NCBI GenBank assembly: GCA_947176755.1
Contig: CAMWRW010000006.1
Span: 1 to 62,298 of the forward strand
Origin: an uncultured Porphyromonadaceae bacterium
GTDB taxonomy: Bacteria > Bacteroidota > Bacteroidia > Bacteroidales > Muribaculaceae
Direction: 5' to 3'
DNA: 62,298 nt
The position numbers were made by a program, and so were the translations under genes. This document shows, one piece after another, positions 8,276-16,396 of the stretch. Position 1 is the stretch's first letter, and every line of letters begins with the position of its first letter. Under the pieces are notes generated by a model. That model saw only the letters and a list, made by a program, of their open reading frames with translations, searched no databases and was not told the DNA's origin.

Positions 8276-8749
8276 TTACTTGTGGCACTGATAGCCAATA
8301 AAGAGGGTTCTACCTTTTAAATATTTCCTCAAAGCCTTTCTCGCACGGCTGAAAGTGAAACCGGTGTTAAGCACATTATCCAAAAGGTAGATGTCGGAAT
8401 GAGATTCCAATGTCTACCTGCAGTCGGCACTCTCCTTGACCTTTATTCCGGTCTTGACTCCTTTAAGGTTGTTTCTTGTTCTCTTGATGTCATAAAGTCT
8501 CTTTTTCGTCCTACCCAAATGAATATATATTACCTCGCAGTCCTGACGGATAATCCGGATTGTGTTTGCAAGTTCCAATGTATAATCAGCCTTCCACGAT
8601 GATTGAGGCACCGGAATCAACACTGCATTAGGAGAAAGTATCTGAGATAGAAGAAGGGCTGCAATGGCAATGGCGGTAGAATCACTCCGCTTCACATCCT
8701 TTGAGAGTTTCCTCAAAGAATGAGAATACACTTCCGAGTTCTTATACAT
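8276..8749 (-). pseudogene. Phosphoribosyltransferase-domain gene interrupted by one amber codon
   Basis: From the ATG at 8749 the frame runs 111 codons to a TAG at 8414-8416. It then continues in the same frame for 45 more codons to TAA at 8276-8278. The downstream part contains a PRPP-loop motif, DIYLLDNVLNTGFTFSRA, placed as in ComF-like type I phosphoribosyltransferases. The upstream part has the matching VLIPVPQS strand and an RTKKRL segment. The two halves together give one sensible domain of about 157 residues. The gene therefore looks like a single nonsense mutant rather than two genes. It lies just upstream of the truncated SLOG gene. A sequencing error or suppression at the TAG is the alternative. 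Confidence 0.7.
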
Positions 8750-8844
8750 CTTTCCGTATAAGCCTAAGAGTCAAATATTCGTAATGGATATTTTCTCTTT
8801 TGCACGTTTCATATCTTGCTCTAATCTTTTTCCCTCTTGTTTGA

Positions 8845-9146
8845 AGCTATTCGGCTTCTCTCGTCCGGGGTATTTTTACGATACATCCGACACGGAGGGA
8901 AAAGGTGGCGAAAAGCAAGTGTGGCAAATGAAAAAATATGGAAATAACATTCGAGGAAGCGCACAGCGTATGTCGGCCAAAGGCCGGTGCGCGAATAGTG
9001 CGACTTCCTCAATCCCCGTTTTGGAACAAATCGCGGAAGGCTGCCGGATTTTTTCATGCAGCCAAGCCGAAGGCGATCACTTGCTGTCGGCACCCCCTCC
9101 GTAAATTTGTATCGTAGAAATCACCGGACGAGAAGATCAGGATAGT
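8845..9146. repeat. Long imperfect foldback (inverted-repeat) element, about 300 bp
   Basis: The left arm (from 8855, CTTCTCTCGTCCGG...) matches the reverse complement of the right arm (ending at 9135, ...CCGGACGAGAAG). Matching blocks recur in order towards the centre: a TACGATACA block, ACGGAGGG, AGCAAGTG, ATGAAAAAAT and GAGGAAG...GCAC. The centre is the small hairpin CGGCCAAAGGCCG at about 8983. Weak similarity extends outward to about 8845 and 9146. It lies between the amber-interrupted gene (minus) and the TonB receptor (plus) and accounts for most of the 612-base gap. A 90-codon frame within it is probably fortuitous. A TAAATTTG at 9102-9109 could be a promoter -7 box firing rightward. 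The rest of the gap (9147-9361) holds a hairpin at 9157-9187 (ACGGTCT/AGACCGT) and the receptor promoter. Confidence 0.7.
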
Positions 9147-9307
9147 GCTAAAAGAAACGGTCTCCACGCATCACGCGCAAAGACCGTAATCATCATTTTT
9201 CACCATTTACTCAAAATCTACATCATGAATAAAGTTTCCCGAGGAGCTTGATTATGGGGGGAAATATGCATATTGGTCGCTATTATTCTCTCGTTGATAG
9301 ATAATGT

Positions 9308-9338
9308 TTTATACTTATTCTTAAATTCATTAATTTTG
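9308..9338 (+). promoter_or_regulatory. Bacteroidetes-type promoter of TonB receptor operon
   Basis: TTTA (9308-9311, one mismatch to TTTG), a 19-base spacer and TAATTTTG (9331-9338). It lies 23 bases before the receptor ATG, giving a very short leader. Confidence 0.5.
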
Positions 9339-9361
9339 CATCCGGAATAAATAATTCAGGA

Positions 9362-11434
9362 ATGGTAAAAAAAATTTCTTTGACTATTTCCCTCCTTTTC
9401 TCTTTGGGTGCGAATCGCATGGCGGCACAAAATGAATTGATGCTTGACTCTATCGCCACGAAGTCGCTGGAGGAAGTGGTGGTCACAGGCCAATCTGCCC
9501 GACAAAGGATATTCAATGGGAAACTGGGAAGCGAGAACCTTGAACTGAATAAACTTTCCCTCACTCCTCAATTATTCGGCGAGACGGATATTGTAAAGTC
9601 GATTACCCTTCTTCCGGGCGTACATGGTGAGGCCGACGGAGCCGGGGGCTTTGAGGTCAGAGGAGGAAATGCCTACCAGAATCTTGTGACAATGGACGGT
9701 ATGACACTCTATAACCCATCGCACATGATGGGGATATTCTCTACGTTTAACGACGACGCCATGAGCCGTGCCATTCTTCATAAGGGGCCTATTCCGGTGC
9801 AATTGGGCGGAGCTTCATCATCAGCGCTTGAGACCTACATGAAGTCGGGAAGTCTTGAACGATATAGATTTTCAGGCACTGTGGGCATCCTCAATGCAAA
9901 GATCGCTGTCGAGGGTCCCGTTCTCAAAGATAAACTCTCATTCGCTGTAGCCGCTCGTCGCTCGTATGTCGACTTATTTTTGAAACTTATTCCTCAGTAT
10001 AAGCATACGGTAATGAACTTTCAGGACGTCAATGCAAAGATTCATTATAAGGTGAACCAAAACAATCTTATCGATGCTTCGTTCTTTTTCTCACGCGATA
10101 ATCTTGCCATATCCAATCTTATGACGATGAATTGGGGAAACCTTGCAGGGAGCCTCAACTGGAATTGCCGCACTGACAATGGATGGAATCTCACCACAAC
10201 GGCCGCCCTCACTGATTATACCACCCGAATGGGGATGGACATAATGGCCTCCAGTCAGAAAATGAACCAATATATACGTTCTTTCTCACTTAACGAAAGG
10301 ATATATCATTCAATATCCGATAATCATACGATTGAGTTTGGAGTCAGAACGGAATTATTGAGGGTAAAATCTGGGGATATGTATGTCGATGCGGCACATT
10401 ATCTTGACATTCGGAGCGGATGGAGTAATGCCACTTGGCTAAGTTATGACGGGGTGCTAACAAAGTGGCTTAGCGTTATTGTAGGAGGACGTATTTCGCT
10501 TTTTTCATCATTGGCAGCAAGCCGTTTTCATGATTTCGTGGCGGTAAATGAGCCTATGCCTGAATATCGTAATAAAACTTATGTTCACTTTGAGCCTCGT
10601 GGCAGTCTGAAATTCAATATCGACGGCTGCAATAATGTAAAGATAGGAGCTTCGGTAGCCACTCAGGACATTCATGGAGTTCGCTCCACCTCCACTACAT
10701 TCCCTTTCGACCGATACGCCCTGGCATCCTCCGATGTGTCGCCCGAAGTCACAACGCAATATTCAGTCGGTTATGCCGGTATGACTCCCGATGGAGGATG
10801 GGACTGGAGCCTTGAGGGTTATTATAAGAAAATGAATAACGTCTACGACTACAAAGACGGGATGAGCATGTTTTCGCGTGTAAATCTTGAAGATATAATT
10901 CTGGGCGGACGCGGGCGCAGTTATGGCTTGGAGGTGATGCTCCGTAAGAATGCGGGGCGCTTGAACGGATGGATTTCTTATACTCTTTCACACACTCAGA
11001 CCAAGATTGAGGGTATAAACGGGGGAAGATGGTATAATGCTTCCAACGATCGTAGGCATGACATTGCCGTGGTGGGGATTTTCGACCTCAACTCAAAATG
11101 GAAGATTTCGGCTTCATGGACATTCTCTTCCGGCCGCCCCTTGACTGCCCCCGATGAGAAATATGAGATTGCCGGCACCACCTGCTACTATTACTCAGGA
11201 CGAAACACATATAAGACTCCTCTCTCGCATCGGTTCGACCTTTCGGCCACCTACACTCGCGTCGGGCGAAAGGCGACTTCCATATGGGCGTTTGGTGTGT
11301 ATAATGCCTATGCCCATCAAAGCCCATTCGTGATATATTTCGAGGACGACCCCTCGAAACCGTCAGGCACACGCGCCGTGCAGCAGTCGCTCTTCAGCAT
11401 CCTTCCCTCCGTTTCCTACACTATAAAATTTTGA
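9362..11434 (+). CDS. TonB-dependent receptor
   Basis: The product is 690 aa. A signal peptide ends near NRMAAQ. A TonB-box-like segment EEVVVTGQSA at about 38-47 precedes the plug domain (TDIVKSITLLPGV, GGFEVRGGNAYQNLVTMDGM). A beta-barrel follows, ending in the aromatic FSILPSVSYTIKF expected for an outer-membrane barrel. The N-terminal carboxypeptidase-regulatory-like domain common in Bacteroidetes receptors is absent. The DUF4249 lipoprotein begins three bases after its stop and the third gene overlaps that one, so the three form one operon. The transported substrate is unknown; this pairing differs from SusC/SusD and is not obviously glycan-linked. Confidence 0.93.
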   Translation: MVKKISLTISLLFSLGANRMAAQNELMLDSIATKSLEEVVVTGQSARQRIFNGKLGSENLELNKLSLTPQLFGETDIVKSITLLPGVHGEADGAGGFEVRGGNAYQNLVTMDGMTLYNPSHMMGIFSTFNDDAMSRAILHKGPIPVQLGGASSSALETYMKSGSLERYRFSGTVGILNAKIAVEGPVLKDKLSFAVAARRSYVDLFLKLIPQYKHTVMNFQDVNAKIHYKVNQNNLIDASFFFSRDNLAISNLMTMNWGNLAGSLNWNCRTDNGWNLTTTAALTDYTTRMGMDIMASSQKMNQYIRSFSLNERIYHSISDNHTIEFGVRTELLRVKSGDMYVDAAHYLDIRSGWSNATWLSYDGVLTKWLSVIVGGRISLFSSLAASRFHDFVAVNEPMPEYRNKTYVHFEPRGSLKFNIDGCNNVKIGASVATQDIHGVRSTSTTFPFDRYALASSDVSPEVTTQYSVGYAGMTPDGGWDWSLEGYYKKMNNVYDYKDGMSMFSRVNLEDIILGGRGRSYGLEVMLRKNAGRLNGWISYTLSHTQTKIEGINGGRWYNASNDRRHDIAVVGIFDLNSKWKISASWTFSSGRPLTAPDEKYEIAGTTCYYYSGRNTYKTPLSHRFDLSATYTRVGRKATSIWAFGVYNAYAHQSPFVIYFEDDPSKPSGTRAVQQSLFSILPSVSYTIKF

Positions 11435-11436
11435 AT

Positions 11437-12264
11437 ATGAAATCTCTTAGAATCATTATATACCTCTCTTTCTGTGTCTTTGGAATTTTGGAAGCCTTAA
11501 TCCTGACGGGTTGCGAGAAGGAACTTGATTTTGAATATCACGACGTGGAATCTCCACTTGTGATTGAGGCCACGCTTTCGCATGAGGGTTCAAATGTGCG
11601 TCTGACTCACGCCACTCCTATGGACGAGCCGATGGATCTCACGCCTCTGACTGACGCTGAGGTAACAATCACCGACCTTACTTCCGGCTCTTCACGCCTC
11701 ATTCCGCTGAAAGAGGATGGCTCTTTCGGCGACGATAGGCCGGGCGAGGCAGGGCATGAATATCGCGTAGAGGTTACGGCCGGGGGCAATAGTTTCACGT
11801 CGTCTTGTGTCATGAAAGGGGCAACTGAAATAGTTGACATGATGTTCCAATGGATAAAGATGCCTTACGACTATGTGGCCGTGCTGCAGGTGTCGTTTAA
11901 GGAAATTCCCGGCGATGATGACAATTGTTTCTGGATTCGGCTTCTCCGTAATGGGAAACCGTTTAAATGGAGCGTTGTCGACCGCCGGATTGCCTCAGCA
12001 GGCGTCATAAATTTCGTGACAATGACCACACGCCGCGATATAGAGGAAGAGGATGACAAAGACCTTCTCCTTGACGGCGATGAGGTCACTGCCCTTGTTA
12101 TCCCTATAAGCCGCGAGATGGTTGACTATCTCACAGCTCTTGAGCAAGACAGCAACGGCCCGGCAATGTGGCAGGGTAACTTCTGCCTCGGCTATTTCCT
12201 CGCCTCCCCCATAGCCTCAAAAACAATAATTTTCCATCCCGACGAACTGACCGAATATAAATGA
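11437..12264 (+). CDS. DUF4249 family lipoprotein, TonB-receptor partner
   Basis: The ATG at 11437 gives 275 aa; a TTG two codons upstream is less likely. The N-terminus is a hydrophobic signal ending in a lipobox (LILTGC), so the mature protein is lipidated. The body matches DUF4249: the ESPLVIEATLSHEGSNVRLT strand, then DAEVTITDLTSGSSR and GHEYRVEVTAGG, an Ig-like beta-sandwich. DUF4249 proteins are repeatedly encoded beside TonB receptors and are presumed surface or periplasmic accessory lipoproteins. It starts three bases after the receptor stop and overlaps the next gene at ATGA. Confidence 0.85.
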   Translation: MKSLRIIIYLSFCVFGILEALILTGCEKELDFEYHDVESPLVIEATLSHEGSNVRLTHATPMDEPMDLTPLTDAEVTITDLTSGSSRLIPLKEDGSFGDDRPGEAGHEYRVEVTAGGNSFTSSCVMKGATEIVDMMFQWIKMPYDYVAVLQVSFKEIPGDDDNCFWIRLLRNGKPFKWSVVDRRIASAGVINFVTMTTRRDIEEEDDKDLLLDGDEVTALVIPISREMVDYLTALEQDSNGPAMWQGNFCLGYFLASPIASKTIIFHPDELTEYK

Positions 12265-12524
12265 AAGGTTATTGGAAATATGCTCTTCTCACTTTTGTGA
12301 TTTTCGCAGTTTCTTGGGGAGTAATAATTGCCGATTTAGGCGACGTTGGGCACACAATGGGTTATAGGATATTTGTCTTGCTTCTGCCAATGATGGCAAA
12401 GGCAGCCGCAATAATTGGTCTGAATTTCAAGTATGCGCTGCCTCTACTCCTTCTACGCAATAGGGTGATCCATTATTGTCTGAGGCTGTCTAACAACAAA
12501 AGTGAACTGCACTCCAAAAGTTGA
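12261..12524 (+). CDS. Small membrane protein, C-terminus supplied by an inserted palindrome
   Basis: The product is 87 aa, starting at the ATGA overlap with the DUF4249 gene. It has two or three hydrophobic segments (YALLTFVIFAVSWGVIIA; IFVLLLPMMAKAAAIIGL; YALPLLLL). Its last 13 codons lie inside the palindromic element at 12481-12567, so the native end was probably replaced when that element arrived. I do not recognise a family. The overlap implies co-expression with the TonB receptor pair. Confidence 0.55.
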   Translation: MKGYWKYALLTFVIFAVSWGVIIADLGDVGHTMGYRIFVLLLPMMAKAAAIIGLNFKYALPLLLLRNRVIHYCLRLSNNKSELHSKS

Positions 12525-12567
12525 ACACAAAACTTTTGGAGTGCAGTTCACTTGTTAGACAGCCTCA
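12481..12567. repeat. 87-bp palindrome with nested IS-end-like repeats
   Basis: The outer arms TGAGGCTGTCTAACAA (12481-12496) and its complement (12552-12567) enclose inner arms of 21 bp (12502-12522 and 12531-12551) around an 8-base loop; the left side has a 5-base CAAAA insertion. The inner sequence (TGAACTGCACTCC, then AAAAGTTGAACAC) resembles IS3/IS150-group terminal repeats. The outer core matches the palindrome at 8033-8067. A T7 run follows at once on the plus strand, so it would also work as a Rho-independent terminator for the receptor operon. Confidence 0.75.
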
Positions 12568-12648
12568 TCATTTTTTTATCTACTCAATTATCTCTATACT
12601 AACAATTATATTAGAGGATCACATCTCGACTAACGTTTACAAACGTCA

Positions 12649-14004
12649 CTATTCTTCATTCATCGGTTCTTTGGAAAGCGTGTAGTGAAGGGCAACCCAG
12701 CCAAGAATACCGGCCAATAGGGAGGCAATCAGGATTCCGAGTTTAGCATTATCAAGAAGCTGAGACATGATTGGGTCTCCGGTGCCGAATGAAAGGTTGG
12801 CAATAAAGAGCGAAACTGTGAACCCGATTCCTCCCAGAAGCGATATTGAGGCCATAGTGAGCCAAGATGCGCCTTCCGGCATCGGGGCAAGTTTCATCTT
12901 TATTGTTGCCCAGGAAAAGAGGAATATTCCGAGGAATTTCCCTAACACGAGACTGACAATGATTGCCAGAGAAATTCCCTCGAAGACCATTCCTACATCC
13001 AGATCACCGAAATATATTCCTGCATTAGCAAACGCGAAGAGAGGCACAATCAGATAATTAACGAGGGGATGTAACGAGTCCTCGAGATCCTGCAAAGGGG
13101 AAATCACCTTGTCGGATGCCGACTCAATCTCCTTTAGCCAGTTCATCTGATCCTTATCGAGAATTGTTCGGGATTCGAGTCGAGAATCGTCTTCGTGCGC
13201 AAACCGACTGATATTGGTCCGGATTGTCTTGATGAATTTACCCGGAGCGTAGACCGGTTTGGCCGGCACCGTGAAGGCCACGAGCACTCCGGCAATCGTC
13301 GGATGAATTCCTGCGTTAAGGAAAAAGAACCAGACAAATGCTCCAATGCCTACATAAAATAACTTGGACTGGATTCCCAGTTTTCCGCCGATAAAGAGAA
13401 GGAGCAGGCATCCTGCGGCCCAGAGAAGCAGCGTATAGTCGATATGCGAGCTATAGAAAATGGCAATGACGAGAATTCCGCCGATATCATCCACAACGGC
13501 AAGGGTCGTGAGGAAGATCTTCAAGCCGACCGGGACTCGGTCGCCGAGCATGGCGAGAACCCCGAGCGAGAAAGCTATATCGGTTGCCATCGGGATTGCC
13601 ATTCCCGCAGAATAATCTGTGCCGTGAGCAAATAGCCAGAATATGCCGACAGGAATCAGCATGCCGCCGATAGCTCCCAGAATCGGGAGTAAAGCCTGCC
13701 TGAAAGATGACAGTTCACCGACGAGAACCTCACGCTTAATCTCAAGACCAACCGAGAAGAAAAAGACGGCCATAAGAGCGTCGTTGATGAACGCCATCAC
13801 CGACATCGGCTCGCCATGATGACTGAACAGATTGAATCCCCCAATCTGCAATGCAATTTCATGCGTCCATAAGGAGTTGTAGAAATCTTTGAGACCGGGA
13901 AGATTGACCACAAGCAAGGCCAAGCCTGTGGCGAAAATCAGCACATTTCCGCCATTAGCGTAATTTTTCAGCGTTTTCCTCGCCGTATAAAAGACGTTAG
14001 CCAT
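12649..14004 (-). CDS. nhaA: Na+/H+ antiporter NhaA
   Basis: The product is 451 aa, slightly longer than E. coli NhaA (388), with extra loop sequence near residues 250-310. The diagnostic segments are present: FFFSVGLEIKREVLVGEL, PMATDIAFSLGVLAMLG, and TTLAVVDDIGGILVIAIFY with the paired aspartates needed for cation/proton exchange. It is an inner-membrane antiporter for sodium and pH homeostasis. Its start overlaps the bcp stop by one base, so bcp-nhaA is probably one transcript. Confidence 0.96.
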   Translation of the reverse strand: MANVFYTARKTLKNYANGGNVLIFATGLALLVVNLPGLKDFYNSLWTHEIALQIGGFNLFSHHGEPMSVMAFINDALMAVFFFSVGLEIKREVLVGELSSFRQALLPILGAIGGMLIPVGIFWLFAHGTDYSAGMAIPMATDIAFSLGVLAMLGDRVPVGLKIFLTTLAVVDDIGGILVIAIFYSSHIDYTLLLWAAGCLLLLFIGGKLGIQSKLFYVGIGAFVWFFFLNAGIHPTIAGVLVAFTVPAKPVYAPGKFIKTIRTNISRFAHEDDSRLESRTILDKDQMNWLKEIESASDKVISPLQDLEDSLHPLVNYLIVPLFAFANAGIYFGDLDVGMVFEGISLAIIVSLVLGKFLGIFLFSWATIKMKLAPMPEGASWLTMASISLLGGIGFTVSLFIANLSFGTGDPIMSQLLDNAKLGILIASLLAGILGWVALHYTLSKEPMNEE

Positions 14005-14480
14005 TATGCCGGATTGATATCAAAACGGTCGTCAAGCAATTCAAAAAGCTGCTCAGAGGCTGTTTTGGTCTTAACCTTTTCGACTTTATCTGTCACCACA
14101 CCGTTGCAATCAGTGACAAAAGTTGTCCGGACAACACCCATATATTCCCTGCCGGCCATTTTTTTCAAAGCCCAGACTCCGGCCGCTTTTATAAGCGTCA
14201 GATCCGTGTCGGCCACTATGGGGAAATTCAGTGAGTACTTGTCACTGAATTTTCTATGACTATCTTCGGAATCCTTGCTGACTCCAATCACTTGATATCC
14301 CATCTTCTCAAATGTGGAAAGATTGTCGCGGAAATTGCATGCCTCCGCAGTGCATCCTGGAGTGTTATCCTTGGGGTAGAAATAAATTATAAAACGTTTG
14401 CCGGGATAATCGGAGAGTCTTACTTCCTTTCCTTCAGCGTCGTGACCGAGAAGATCGGGGAATTTGTCGCCAATGTTCAT
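14004..14480 (-). CDS. bcp: Thioredoxin-dependent thiol peroxidase (Bcp/PrxQ peroxiredoxin)
   Basis: The ATG at 14480 gives 158 aa starting MNIGDKFPDLLG, the normal family length. An upstream start at 14543 would add 21 non-homologous residues inside a hairpin region. The catalytic motif PGCTAEACNFRD has the peroxidatic Cys43 and a resolving Cys48 five residues later, typical of PrxQ. It reduces peroxides in the cytoplasm using thioredoxin. Followed directly by nhaA. Confidence 0.96.
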   Translation of the reverse strand: MNIGDKFPDLLGHDAEGKEVRLSDYPGKRFIIYFYPKDNTPGCTAEACNFRDNLSTFEKMGYQVIGVSKDSEDSHRKFSDKYSLNFPIVADTDLTLIKAAGVWALKKMAGREYMGVVRTTFVTDCNGVVTDKVEKVKTKTASEQLFELLDDRFDINPA

Positions 14481-14510
14481 GATTTTCAATTTATAGTGGG
14501 TTATAGAACT

Positions 14511-14552
14511 AATAATAGCATGGGAGCATCTATGAGCTTCCATGCTATTATT
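14511..14552 (-). terminator. Hairpin downstream of lepA, upstream of bcp
   Basis: Thirteen-bp arms (AATAATAGCATGG at 14511-14523 and its complement at 14540-14552) with a short inner pairing. It probably ends the pgeF/fum/lepA transcription and separates it from bcp-nhaA. The U-tract is poor. Confidence 0.45.
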
Positions 14553-14599
14553 ACATTCGGCTAACGCCGATAGTTCAATTATTTTCAGTTTTCTTGGAA

Positions 14600-16387
14600 T
14601 CAGTCAAGTTTCAGAACGGCGAGGAATGCTTTCTGGGGCACCTCCACAGAACCGATTTTCTTCATACGTTTCTTTCCTGCTTTCTGCTTTTCAAGGAGTT
14701 TCCTCTTTCGGGAGATATCGCCACCGTAACACTTCGCGGTCACGTCCTTGCGGACTGCCTTCACGGTCTCGCGGGCTATGATTTTTGCGCCGATTGCTGC
14801 CTGAATTGCGATATCAAACTGCTGGCGCGGGATAAGCTCCTTCAGCTTCTCACACATCCGTCGACCGAATCTGACTGAATTGGCCTCGTGAGTCAGTGTC
14901 GATAAGGCGTCTACACTCTCGCCATTAAGCAGAATGTCGAGTTTCACGAGTTTTGACTCCCTGAAGCCATGGATATGATAATCAAAGGAGGCATATCCTT
15001 TAGAGATTGATTTCAGCTTATCGTAGAAGTCAATCACGATTTCTCCGAGAGGCATATCGAAAGTAAGCTCCATTCGATTGCCTGAAATGTACTCCTGTTT
15101 CACCAGTTCGCCGCGCTTTCCAAGACAGAGCGTCATGATGGGTCCGATAAAATCGGCCTGTGTGATGACTGTGGCGCGGATATATGGTTCCTCGATATGA
15201 TCGATAAGAGTAGGCTCGGGCAAACCTGACGGGTTATGGACCTCGGTGCAATTCCCTTTCTTGTCGTATACGAGATAGGAAACGTTAGGAACGGTCGTGA
15301 TGACATCCATTCCGAACTCTCGGCCGAGACGTTCCTGAACGATCTCCATGTGCAGCAGACCGAGGAAGCCGCATCGGAAACCGAATCCGAGGGCGGCAGA
15401 TGATTCGGGCTGGAACGTCAGCGAGGCGTCGTTGAGCTGAAGTTTCTCTAATGAGGCACGCAGATTCTCGAAATCTTCCGTATCGATCGGGTAAACACCG
15501 GCAAACACCATCGGCTTAACTTCCTGGAATCCTTCGATGGCCTTTTCACAAGGCACGGCTACATGAGTGATTGTATCGCCGACCTTTACTTCGCGGGAAG
15601 TCTTGATGCCTGAAATAATATAACCGACATTACCGGCCGATAATTCCGGGCGAGGATCCATTTTGAGCTTTAGAACTCCGATTTCGTCGGCGTGATATTC
15701 CTTGCCGGTAGCTACGAACTTAACGAAATCACCCGTGCGGATTTTTCCGTTTAGAATCTTATAATAAGCAATGATTCCGCGGAAAGGATTGAAAACGGAG
15801 TCGAAAATCAATGCCTGCAAAGGGGCGTCCGGATCTCCTTTAGGAGCCGGAATCCGGTCTACGATTGCTTTGAGCACGTCATCAACACCCATTCCGGTTT
15901 TACCGGAAGCACGAATGATCTCCTCGCGCTTGCATCCGAGGAGATCGACAATCTGGTCTTCGACTTCATCGGGTTTAGCGGACTCAAGATCGCATTTATT
16001 GATAACGGGTATGATTTCCAGGTCGTTTTCAATCGCCATATAGAGATTGGAGATTGTCTGGGCCTGAATCCCCTGAGAGGCGTCGACGATCAATAGCGCG
16101 CCTTCGCAGGCGGCTATCGATCGCGACACTTCGTAGGAGAAATCGACGTGTCCCGGCGTGTCGATGAGGTTAAGCGTATAGTGTTCGCCATCGAGATGAT
16201 AGTCCATCTGGATAGCATGGCTCTTGATTGTGATGCCGCGCTCACGCTCCAGATCCATATCGTCGAGGACCTGGGCCTCCATATCCTTGGCATCGACCGT
16301 ATTTGTGCGTTCAAGCAGACGGTCGGCCAGGGTCGACTTGCCGTGGTCGATATGAGCGATTATACAGAAATTCCTTATATTCTTCAT
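14600..16387 (-). CDS. lepA: Elongation factor 4 (LepA), back-translocating GTPase
   Basis: The product is 595 aa, the standard length. GTPase motifs are complete: [15 protein letters not shown] (G1, residues 11-25), DTPGHVDF (G3) and NKCDLE (G4). EF-G-like domains II, III and V are followed by the LepA-specific C-terminal domain ending AFLAVLKLD. It acts on stalled or mis-translocated ribosomes. It lies nine bases downstream of the fumarase gene. Confidence 0.98.
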   Translation of the reverse strand: MKNIRNFCIIAHIDHGKSTLADRLLERTNTVDAKDMEAQVLDDMDLERERGITIKSHAIQMDYHLDGEHYTLNLIDTPGHVDFSYEVSRSIAACEGALLIVDASQGIQAQTISNLYMAIENDLEIIPVINKCDLESAKPDEVEDQIVDLLGCKREEIIRASGKTGMGVDDVLKAIVDRIPAPKGDPDAPLQALIFDSVFNPFRGIIAYYKILNGKIRTGDFVKFVATGKEYHADEIGVLKLKMDPRPELSAGNVGYIISGIKTSREVKVGDTITHVAVPCEKAIEGFQEVKPMVFAGVYPIDTEDFENLRASLEKLQLNDASLTFQPESSAALGFGFRCGFLGLLHMEIVQERLGREFGMDVITTVPNVSYLVYDKKGNCTEVHNPSGLPEPTLIDHIEEPYIRATVITQADFIGPIMTLCLGKRGELVKQEYISGNRMELTFDMPLGEIVIDFYDKLKSISKGYASFDYHIHGFRESKLVKLDILLNGESVDALSTLTHEANSVRFGRRMCEKLKELIPRQQFDIAIQAAIGAKIIARETVKAVRKDVTAKCYGGDISRKRKLLEKQKAGKKRMKKIGSVEVPQKAFLAVLKLD

Positions 16388-16396
16388 TCAAAGTTA

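Noticed and set aside
8821..9093. 90-codon frame on the minus strand across the foldback element
   Set aside because: It spans both arms and the centre of the inverted repeat, has no recognisable domain, and its composition follows the repeat rather than a protein.
8784..9104. 106-codon plus-strand frame in the same element
   Set aside because: Same reason: generated by the inverted repeat, no domain, no promoter.
9224..9250. Eight-codon frame (MNKVSRGA) upstream of the TonB receptor
   Set aside because: Too short to support as a leader peptide, and it lies upstream of the predicted receptor promoter.
9136..9361. Cobalamin or other riboswitch before the TonB receptor
   Set aside because: No cobalamin box or other known aptamer signature is visible, and the promoter lies only 23 bases before the start codon.
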